DNA of 62,848 nucleotides from Candidatus Gallitreponema excrementavium. GTDB lineage: Bacteria; Spirochaetota; Spirochaetia; Treponematales; Treponemataceae. The notes beneath the pieces are model-generated. The model did not search any database. It was not told the origin of the DNA and saw only the letters and a program-made list of their open reading frames with translations. The position numbers and the translations under genes were made by a program. Within the stretch, counting starts at the first letter, position 1; each line of letters opens with the position of its first letter. Location of the stretch: positions 1 to 62,848 of the forward strand of contig JADIMM010000108.1 of assembly GCA_017694795.1 (NCBI GenBank). The letters run 5' to 3'. Below, piece by piece: positions 1 to 8,952 of this stretch.

Positions 1-3000
1 CACGGGTGCGTGAATTGAAACATTACCCTATGTGGGGAGACAACGGAATCGAAGGTCGCACCCTCACGGGTGCGTGAATTGAAACTTTGTTTTCTGCTGG
101 TTTTAACGCCGTTTCTCGTCGCACCCTCACGGGTGCGTGAATTGAAACTTCAAACTTCTGAGACTGCAACCTCACCTTTAGGGTCGCACCCTCACGGGTG
201 CGTGAATTGAAACATGGCAGGTGAATTAAATCTTGTTGATTGGGATGTCGCACCCTCACGGGTGCGTGAATTGAAACAAATTTGAATCAAATTTCCCCCG
301 CCGGAAAAAGTCGCACCCTCACGGGTGCGTGAATTGAAACATTTTACTACCCCCGTTGTAACAACAGTAAAAGAGTCGCACCCTCACGGGTGCGTGAATT
401 GAAACAACACACCAACCGGAAATTTTGACGCCGTTGCAGTCGCACCCTCACGGGTGCGTGAATTGAAACTTTACCTCCTTGTATGGCTTTGATAGTTTAA
501 TAAGTCGCACCCTCACGGGTGCGTGAATTGAAACAAATTTGAATCAAATTTCCCCCGCCGGAAAAAATTGTCGCACCCTCACGGGTGCGTGAATTGAAAC
601 TATTATACGGGTAATTTTTGCCCATAAAAATTTGTCGCACCCTCACGGGTGCGTGAATTGAAACACTTTAAAGCTCCGGCAATACATCGGGCTTCGCGTC
701 GCACCCTCACGGGTGCGTGAATTGAAACCTTGCTGTAATCTCCCCTGCATACCTTGCCTTGAGTCGCACCCTCACGGGTGCGTGAATTGAAACAACAACA
801 CATAAGGAGAGGAAGAATGAATTTTAGGTCGCACCCTCACGGGTGCGTGAATTGAAACCTTTAATCCATGATGTAACCTCCCCCCACCCTGTGTCGCACC
901 CTCACGGGTGCGTGAATTGAAACATAAAAAACAGAACCTCCTAGTTCTATATTGCCGTCGCACCCTCACGGGTGCGTGAATTGAAACTGGCAACGCTAAT
1001 GTATCTAAATCTGTCGGTTTGTCGCACCCTCACGGGTGCGTGAATTGAAACGAGCCATTTTTGTATCTGGAAAACAAGTCGCATGTCGCACCCTCACGGG
1101 TGCGTGAATTGAAACACCTGTATAAACAGTACGTTCGGAGAGGTGAGCGGTCGCACCCTCACGGGTGCGTGAATTGAAACCTCGTTAATATCGTCCATAA
1201 ACGTCTCATCACGGGTCGCACCCTCACGGGTGCGTGAATTGAAACATAAGAGACCTCACTGAAGCATATAAGGAGAATAGTCGCACCCTCACGGGTGCGT
1301 GAATTGAAACTTCGATATCGATATCGTAATGTATAACCTTTACATGTCGCACCCTCACGGGTGCGTGAATTGAAACTCGTCCCATTTACAAACACGAGTA
1401 CAGAGACATGTCGCACCCTCACGGGTGCGTGAATTGAAACTCATAAAAACCTCACTGTAGAAGATAAGGGGAAGTCGCACCCTCACGGGTGCGTGAATTG
1501 AAACGACATAAAAAAGCCGATAGGTACCAGCAAGAAAGTCGCACCCTCACGGGTGCGTGAATTGAAACTAAAATATTCAATGGCTTTATCAATTTTATCA
1601 CAAGTCGCACCCTCACGGGTGCGTGAATTGAAACGAAGATATTATCCTTAAAGATGTCATCATTGCGTAGTCGCACCCTCACGGGTGCGTGAATTGAAAC
1701 CAATAATTAAGCTCAAACATCAACCTGAGGGTGTCGCACCCTCACGGGTGCGTGAATTGAAACACGCATAAGGTTATTACGTTCAGATAAAAAATCGTCG
1801 CACCCTCACGGGTGCGTGAATTGAAACAGCAGTATCAAATCCGATTTGGTCAAGAAAATCTTGTCGCACCCTCACGGGTGCGTGAATTGAAACTCCATTC
1901 CCACTCCGGAGATTGAAGCCGTATCCGTCGCACCCTCACGGGTGCGTGAATTGAAACACCAGATTGGTCGGGATAACTGTATTTACATTTGTGTCGCACC
2001 CTCACGGGTGCGTGAATTGAAACACGGAGAAAACGGAGAAAACTACGATTTAGGCAAGTCGCACCCTCACGGGTGCGTGAATTGAAACATGGCCGGAGAA
2101 CTTAACCTTGTTGATTGGGAGTCGCACCCTCACGGGTGCGTGAATTGAAACAGTCCGAGTATCGCTCATTAATGGATAATTATGGTCGCACCCTCACGGG
2201 TGCGTGAATTGAAACAATTCATACATCAAACGAATAGACCAATCCTGGGTCGCACCCTCACGGGTGCGTGAATTGAAACTGACTACCTTAAGTCTAAGAT
2301 TAACGCTGAGGCGTCGCACCCTCACGGGTGCGTGAATTGAAACATCGTGGTGCTGATATTTCCCATACGGATATTTTGTCGCACCCTCACGGGTGCGTGA
2401 ATTGAAACTTTGAATACCAACAAAAACGTCGTCATCTTCCATGTCGCACCCTCACGGGTGCGTGAATTGAAACTTCGGAGCAGGTGCCAGTTTTGCTGAT
2501 ATAGTCGTCGCACCCTCACGGGTGCGTGAATTGAAACAATGCAGAACATGTTAAATCAATTCATGGCCGGGTCGCACCCTCACGGGTGCGTGAATTGAAA
2601 CAGGCTCAAAGCGTCGCATCCACGCCGAGTGACAAGTCGCACCCTCACGGGTGCGTGAATTGAAACTCCTTTAGGTACTAGAGGTGCAAATCAGAATGCG
2701 TCGCACCCTCACGGGTGCGTGAATTGAAACTCATAGTCCTTATGCTGATACGGACCCAGACAGGTCGCACCCTCACGGGTGCGTGAATTGAAACATCACG
2801 AAAATACAAGTTCCAAACTGTATTATAAGTCGCACCCTCACGGGTGCGTGAATTGAAACATCAAGAATACGATAAGGGACGAAAAATTGAAAGGTCGCAC
2901 CCTCACGGGTGCGTGAATTGAAACTATCAAAAGATGTAACGATATCAGAGAAAGTGGGTCGCACCCTCACGGGTGCGTGAATTGAAACAAAGTCTTGATA

Positions 3001-6000
3001 TTTATTTTCAAAAATATCAATGTCGCACCCTCACGGGTGCGTGAATTGAAACTGCATGGATAACTTAGCCTGTTGTAATTGTTCCGTCGCACCCTCACGG
3101 GTGCGTGAATTGAAACGAAGGTTACGAACAAAAGGAGGATAAGTAATGAGTCGCACCCTCACGGGTGCGTGAATTGAAACCTGTTTTTACTACCGAAGTT
3201 TTGCAAACTTCCGAAGTCGCACCCTCACGGGTGCGTGAATTGAAACTGATAATACTGGTGCTCCGTTAAGATATCCTCGTGTCGCACCCTCACGGGTGCG
3301 TGAATTGAAACAGAAACATCTACCTCTCCCCTTGGAACACGTGCCGTCGCACCCTCACGGGTGCGTGAATTGAAACAGTAGATGCTGTATGAAGTAAGTT
3401 AGATTTAAAAGTCGCACCCTCACGGGTGCGTGAATTGAAACTATCCCAGTCCTCAAGAGCAAACCAATTTTGAGTCGCACCCTCACGGGTGCGTGAATTG
3501 AAACATTGGTAAAATTGCCACTACTATCCCATTTGCAGAGTCGCACCCTCACGGGTGCGTGAATTGAAACATAGTTTTTTCCGTTTCCTCCGTGGAAAAC
3601 AAGTCGCACCCTCACGGGTGCGTGAATTGAAACGAATTAAACAATTGGCATATGGGAAGATTTTTTGGTCGCACCCTCACGGGTGCGTGAATTGAAACTG
3701 GTGTTTTACCGGTTAGTTTTGACGGTCAAACGTCGCACCCTCACGGGTGCGTGAATTGAAACCATCGTGGTGCTGATATATCCCATACGGATATAGTCGC
3801 ACCCTCACGGGTGCGTGAATTGAAACACTTACTGATATTGTTACGGCATTCGACCGTATGTCGCACCCTCACGGGTGCGTGAATTGAAACTATCAAGTAT
3901 TTTGCCTGTGGCGAATACGGTGGTCGCACCCTCACGGGTGCGTGAATTGAAACTGGAGAATTTGCCTATTTGTCTGAAAGGCCAAGTCGCACCCTCACGG
4001 GTGCGTGAATTGAAACTACCTACATTTACCGTGTTTCTCGTGGTGGTGTTGTCGCACCCTCACGGGTGCGTGAATTGAAACTCCACTTGGTACTAGAGGA
4101 GCTAATCAGAACGGTCGCACCCTCACGGGTGCGTGAATTGAAACTGGAGAATTTGCCTATTTGTCTGAAAGGCCAATTGTCGCACCCTCACGGGTGCGTG
4201 AATTGAAACTTGGATTCCCTTGATGCTGATGTTGCATCCATGCTGTCGCACCCTCACGGGTTCGTGAATTGAAACTCAGTTTCCCAATCAACAAGGTTAA
4301 GTTCTCCGGGTCGCACCCTCACGGGTGCGTGAATTGAAACTGCAGAGCAGGCCAAGTTGCAGGCTGAACAAGCTGTCGCACCCTCACGGGTGCGTGAATT
4401 GAAACATCTAATGATGATGTTGATTGTCTTGCTCCGGAGTCGCACCCTCACGGGTGCGTGAATTGAAACTGAGCTTAATAATTGGCATATGGGTAGGATT
4501 TTTGTCGCACCCTCACGGGTGCGTGAATTGAAACAGATGTCGCAACTATGTTGACTAAGAAGATGGAGTCGCACCCTCACGGGTGCGTGAATTGAAACCT
4601 TTGAGTGCCCCAAACAAAACGCCTGTAGATGGTCGCACCCTCACGGGTGCGTGAATTGAAACCGTTATCGAAATGGGAACCTATCTTCCCATAAGTCGCA
4701 CCCTCACGGGTGCGTGAATTGAAACCACGGAGAAAACGGAGAAAACTGCGATGTAGTCAGTCGCACCCTCACGGGTGCGTGAATTGAAACAATTAACAAA
4801 GATAAATCACTTGAGGATACAATGTCGCACCCTCACGGGTGCGTGAATTGAAACTTCTATATGGTCTTATTTTGGTTTTTCTGCTTTGTCGCACCCTCAC
4901 GGGTGCGTGAATTGAAACAGGGTCTGTTAATCTTGAAGATGGTGTTACTTTCGGTCGCACCCTCACGGGTGCGTGAATTGAAACGGTTTTGGTTTGCCAA
5001 TAATAAATTCCGATAAAAGTCGCACCCTCACGGGTGCGTGAATTGAAACAGTTAGGATCGCTAACCCTGATTATGCACCTTTGTCGCACCCTCACGGGTG
5101 CGTGAATTGAAACGAAGAAATGTGGAGTGAATACCGATATCTTCCGGGTCGCACCCTCACGGGTGCGTGAATTGAAACTAAAGATGGTAAACTTAGCTTT
5201 TATCCTATTTGTGTCGCACCCTCACGGGTGCGTGAATTGAAACCAGTCTCTTTGTGCATCTATGCTTGATTATTGCGTCGCACCCTCACGGGTGCGTGAA
5301 TTGAAACATATAATTATGGCAAGGTTTATCCTATAGATATAGTCGCACCCTCACGGGTGCGTGAATTGAAACTCCGTTAAGATATCCCCGAGATGCTTAT
5401 AATAAGGTCGCACCCTCACGGGTGCGTGAATTGAAACTGCCCAACTCCATTCTGATTACCGGCACGAGTGTCGCACCCTCACGGGTGCGTGAATTGAAAC
5501 TTTTCTTCAGCAAGCCTTGCTTTTTCGGCTTCATGTCGCACCCTCACGGGTGCATGAATTGAAACTGCTACTGCTGATGCATCAGATGCTATTACCTTGT
5601 CGCACCCTCACGGGTGCGTGAATTGAAACTAGATAACAATTCTGCAGTATCAAAACCTAACTGGTCGCACCCTCACGGGTGCGTGAATTGAAACGGAGTT
5701 TGGTGTACTTATAACACTAATGACAATTGTCGCACCCTCACGGGTGCGTGAATTGAAACTGAATTAGAACCACTTAAATAAGCATTATGTTTGTCGCACC
5801 CTCACGGGTGCGTGAATTGAAACACGGGTTAAAGCACGGATTTCAGGGGTCATACCGTCGCACCCTCACGGGTGCGTGAATTGAAACTACCAATGCGGGG
5901 TCTAAGGTAATTCCACAAGCGTCGCACCCTCACGGGTGCGTGAATTGAAACAGGCTTACCGAGAGGCTCTTTACGACTTTGCTAGTCGCACCCTCACGGG

Positions 6001-6532
6001 TGCGTGAATTGAAACCCAAGTGCCACCAAAAAGGTCGCTAGGGGCGGACGTCGCACCCTCACGGGTGCGTGAATTGAAACATTCTTTTTATTTCCCATTT
6101 GTTTCCTCTGTATCGTCGCACCTTCACGGGTGCGTGAATTGAAACATTGATATTTGTCAAAGATTTACAGGGACTTGATGTCGCACCCTCACGGGTGCGT
6201 GAATTGAAACGGGCTTTCGGGCAACAAGCCGTCACCGGATAATTGTTGCACCCTCACGGGTGCGTGAATTGAAACTCCGGAGTAATTATGAATTTATGAT
6301 GAAATGGAAGTCGCACCCTCACGGGTGCGTGAATTGAAACGGAGAAGATGCAACAATGGAATCATGAACAGAGTCGCACCCTCACGGGTGCGTGAATTGA
6401 AACATTGTCTGCCAGGGATGATTTGATACCTTTCCCTGTCGCACCCTCACGGGTGCGTGAATTGAAACTACAGGTTATGAAGAATGGTATGAATATGATA
6501 CGTCGCACCCTCACGGGTGTGTTAATCGAAAC
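1..6532 (+). CRISPR. CRISPR array, subtype I-C-like, 102 repeats / 101 spacers
   Basis: The repeat is 31 bp, starts GTCGCACCC and ends GAATTGAAAC. It contains a 7-bp stem (CGCACCC / GGGTGCG) around a TCAC loop, as in subtype I-C repeats cleaved by Cas5d. I counted 102 repeat starts by eye; the first repeat is cut by the window edge. Spacers are mostly 32-35 bp. Variant repeats start at 4245 (one G to T), 5535 (G to A), 6115 (C to T), 6245 (C to T) and 6502 (three substitutions). Decay concentrated at the right end marks it as the leader-distal end, so transcription runs left to right and the leader and cas genes should lie left of base 1. No cas gene is visible here. The I-C assignment comes from the repeat alone. 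Confidence 0.98.
6502..6532 (+). repeat. Degenerate terminal CRISPR repeat
   Basis: This last repeat differs from the consensus at positions 19 (C to T), 22 (G to T) and 26 (T to C). The changes hit the 3' stem arm and the ATTGAAAC tail, so a transcript from it would fold and be processed less well. No further repeat follows. Degeneration of the leader-distal repeat is the usual sign of the oldest end of an array and is what fixes the array orientation. Confidence 0.9.
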
Positions 6533-6566
6533 TCGTAGAGGCGAAAGACCTGAACAAAGATTTGAG

Positions 6567-6679
6567 CATACCACAAAACAAAGTATCCAACTTTTAAATA
6601 AAAGTTTTCTAGTTTCTTAAATTCAATCTTTCACTTTCCACTGTCAGCGGCGGGGAGGTAGCCCGTGTTTTGTGGTATG
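6567..6679. repeat. 14-bp perfect inverted repeat spanning array end and HNH gene 3' end
   Basis: CATACCACAAAACA at 6567-6580 is the exact reverse complement of TGTTTTGTGGTATG at 6666-6679. The 85 nt between them hold a small A/T hairpin (AACTTTT / AAAAGTT, 6589-6606) and the last codons of the HNH gene, which are richer in G and C than the rest of that gene. This could be a long terminator-like structure between convergent transcripts, or a scar of DNA insertion at the array edge. Neither is proven. Confidence 0.6.
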
Positions 6680-7698
6680 TTATATGTTAGTGATTTTTCG
6701 TAGGGTTTAAATCCGCTAAAACGGGCATACTTCCACAGTTTGGGAATCAATTCATCCGAATAGTTCACAAATTCATTTTTTATTTTTGGGTTTTTTAAAG
6801 AATCAATATCTTTGCATATTGTTTGATTGCGTAAAATAATTTTTGTAACAAATCTTTCATCAGGTAAAAAATTATTTTTCCTTGTATTGCACTGTGGACA
6901 GCTTAAAACAAAATTCCATATTTTATCTTCTTTAATAAATGACCAGGGAATAAAATGATCTACATGGACAAGGTTTTTAAGTTTTTTACCGCAATAGAAG
7001 CAATTATTTTCCTGAAACTCTTTATAAAGAATTTCCCTGTAAATATCCAGCGGTGAACGCTTTGGAATTGACAAATCAAGTTTTGTAAGAATTTTATATA
7101 AGACATTTTCTTCGTTTATTTTTTCAAGAAACTTTGCCCAAGAATAATAATTCAGTTTTTCTATTTCCATTTTATATTTTACAAGAAAATTATATGCAGT
7201 ATTTGAAAATACAAGATAGTCGGTGTTTTCTTCAAACCCATACAAAAAACCGTTAAAGTCTCCGTAGAAAGCTCCAATTACATATTTTTTACATTCGGTT
7301 AAAACTTTTTTTATTGTCCTGATTTTTGTATCTTCTTCCATTGATGAGAATTCCAGGTTTTGAAGTATGGGATTCTTGTTTATAAGTTCATTAAATATTT
7401 GTTCGATTTTGGAAGTTTTTCCCTGACTGTTTAAAGCCTGTTGCCTTAAATTATATTTTACAACCAGATTCCAAAAACTTTCTGCAAACTTTTCAAATAT
7501 ATTGTAATAAGAAATTTTATATCCGTTTTCAAAGGGTATATTATTAAAAAGATTGTCAAGAATTGATTTTAAAAAAGCAAATTTATAAGTAGTTGTTTTT
7601 TGGCAGGAATCAGAAAAAAAGTAATTGAAATAACTCCAAAGCTCATCTTCTGAAATTTTTTCATTTTTTAAAATACCTGATTTGGAGTTCCAGCCCAT
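6631..7698 (-). CDS. HNH endonuclease domain protein
   Basis: This 355-residue protein has a C-terminal HNH nuclease module: CFYCGKK near residue 232, the DHFIPWS core near 247 and CPQCNTRKNN near 267. The two Cys pairs form the usual structural zinc knuckle, and the D-H of the core is the catalytic start of the beta-beta-alpha-metal fold. The N-terminal 220 residues are helical, rich in Lys, Asn and Phe, and match no family I can name. The start at 7698 is preceded by AAGGAAAT. The gene is AT-rich compared with genes to its right and lies convergent to the CRISPR array, 98 bp from its last repeat. It may be a restriction or other defence nuclease, but nothing here proves a link to CRISPR function. 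Confidence 0.85.
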   Translation of the reverse strand: MGWNSKSGILKNEKISEDELWSYFNYFFSDSCQKTTTYKFAFLKSILDNLFNNIPFENGYKISYYNIFEKFAESFWNLVVKYNLRQQALNSQGKTSKIEQIFNELINKNPILQNLEFSSMEEDTKIRTIKKVLTECKKYVIGAFYGDFNGFLYGFEENTDYLVFSNTAYNFLVKYKMEIEKLNYYSWAKFLEKINEENVLYKILTKLDLSIPKRSPLDIYREILYKEFQENNCFYCGKKLKNLVHVDHFIPWSFIKEDKIWNFVLSCPQCNTRKNNFLPDERFVTKIILRNQTICKDIDSLKNPKIKNEFVNYSDELIPKLWKYARFSGFKPYEKSLTYNIPQNTGYLPAADSGK

Positions 7699-7850
7699 AA
7701 TTATTTCCTTTATCCAAATAATTCTTTTGTATTTTAAAATAATTTTTTTTGCTTTGCAATATTTAGTTTTATATTTGTTGGGTTTGTTTTTTTAATATGT
7801 TTTGTTTGATATATTTTCAAGACTTTCTACTTTAACCTTTCCAGGGTCTT

Positions 7851-7877
7851 CCTGCCCCCGGTTTTCCCGGAGGCAGG
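7851..7877 (-). terminator. GC-rich hairpin downstream of the zinc-ribbon lipoprotein gene
   Basis: The stem CCTGCCcCCGG / CCGGaGGCAGG closes a short TTTTC loop just past the stop of the minus-strand lipoprotein gene. No T-run follows on the minus strand, so it is either a weak or factor-assisted terminator or an mRNA-stabilising 3' hairpin. Confidence 0.5.
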
Positions 7878-7885
7878 GGAAGGAT

Positions 7886-8092
7886 TTAGTTGCTTAATCC
7901 TTCTGAAAGGCTTTTGAGGAATTCAACCCCCATTGCACATTCATCGCAAACCATGTAGGTCTCGCCGTCTGCTTCTACCTTTTGGAGTTCTACATTTTCC
8001 TTGTTGCAAAGCTGGCATGTACCTGTTTTGGAACATGAAAAGAAAACTACCCCGCATAAAAGGATTGCAGCCAAAGCCAGGATTTTTTTCAT
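7886..8092 (-). CDS. Small zinc-ribbon lipoprotein
   Basis: This 68-residue protein starts with a lipoprotein signal peptide (MKKILALAAILLCG, lipobox VFFSC with the lipidated Cys near residue 20). The mature part is only about 48 residues and carries two CxxC pairs, CQLC and CDEC, spaced like a zinc ribbon. A metal-binding or redox role in the envelope is possible. I do not recognise a named family. The gene stands alone between HNH and ogt on the same strand. Positive charges followed by a hydrophobic run and the AGGTGG sequence just upstream support the start. Confidence 0.75.
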   Translation of the reverse strand: MKKILALAAILLCGVVFFSCSKTGTCQLCNKENVELQKVEADGETYMVCDECAMGVEFLKSLSEGLSN

Positions 8093-8205
8093 TTTTCCAC
8101 CTCTTCAAATAAAGTATAATAAGATTGTAAATTAATATTTAGTATTGTCAAGCTTTTTTTAATCCGGATTTTAATTTTATTTACAAAATACTTTTTATTT
8201 GCAGG

Positions 8206-8688
8206 TTATTGGCTGCAATTTTTTTCCATATCGAGAAGGCTTTTTTTTATATTTGTTCCTGCATTAAAACCTCCCGGGCCGGATTTTGCCACAACCCTGT
8301 GGCAGGGGATTATTAAAAGGATTTTGTTTTTACCAGCAGCCATTCCTACTGCCCTGGGTGAAGATTTTATACCGGATTTTACAAGGCTTAAAGAAATTTC
8401 CCCGTAAGTTTTTGTCTTTCCCCGGGGGATAAGGGAGATTTCTTTCCAGACTTTTTTTTGAAACTCTGATCCCTCAAGGGAATACTCCGGGGTAAGATTT
8501 GAAAGGGTATCCTGGTTTTCTCCGTTGAAATAGGCATCGAGCCATTCAATGGTTTTTTTTATTACCGGGGTAATATTTGTTTCTGTATTCAAAGGCTCTT
8601 TTAAGAATTTTAAACCTGTAAGTTTTCCGTTTTGTTCAGTTATTAAAATTCTGCCTAAGGGGCTGTTATAAATACTGTTGTATTCCAT
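8206..8688 (-). CDS. ogt: Methylated-DNA--protein-cysteine S-methyltransferase
   Basis: This 160-residue suicide repair protein takes O6-methyl groups from guanine (and O4-methyl from thymine) onto its own cysteine. The active-site motif IPCHRVV lies near residue 128, followed by the family signature GPGGFNAGTNIKKSLLDME. Upstream residues PRGKTKTYGEI match the DNA-binding helix-turn-helix region. The length is normal for the Ogt/MGT family, with a short N-terminal domain and no Ada regulatory domain. It appears to be transcribed alone. Confidence 0.93.
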   Translation of the reverse strand: MEYNSIYNSPLGRILITEQNGKLTGLKFLKEPLNTETNITPVIKKTIEWLDAYFNGENQDTLSNLTPEYSLEGSEFQKKVWKEISLIPRGKTKTYGEISLSLVKSGIKSSPRAVGMAAGKNKILLIIPCHRVVAKSGPGGFNAGTNIKKSLLDMEKNCSQ

Positions 8689-8869
8689 TGTCTGATTTTA
8701 AACCTTAATTTTACGGTTTTCAACAAAAAAATTTATACCGTTTTTTGATAAATGGCCTTAAGGCTGTCGGCATTATTTTATGCCAAAAGGATTTTCTTAG
8801 GCCTGGAACAGTAAACAAAAAAGAAAAAAAACTGTATAATCTTTAGGGGTTAAACAGCTCTGTTACCGG

Positions 8870-8896
8870 AAACCTGCAATTTTACAGGTTTGTTTT
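8870..8896 (+). promoter_or_regulatory. Leader hairpin before the radical SAM gene
   Basis: AAACCTG (8870-8876) pairs with CAGGTTT (8885-8891) and is followed by a short T-rich run. A TATAAT box at 8835-8840 lies upstream, so the hairpin would sit in the 5' untranslated region of the gene starting at 8953. It could be an attenuator or simply an incidental hairpin. No good -35 box accompanies the TATAAT. Confidence 0.35.
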
Positions 8897-8952
8897 GGGG
8901 AATACTAAATAAGAAAACTGTTTTAATCTGAACATTATCCAAGCAGGAAAAT

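Noticed and set aside
1246..1473. Spacers at 1246-1279 and 1441-1473 as another homologous pair
   Set aside because: They share CCTCACTG and a purine-rich end, but no common reading frame gives similar peptides, so the likeness may be chance.
23..6620. Many open frames of 60-120 codons in the first 6.6 kb with repeated NSRTREGAT or SIHAPVRVR peptides
   Set aside because: They are translations of the CRISPR repeat on either strand, with spacers between. The repeat periodicity and lack of ribosome-binding sites rule out real proteins.
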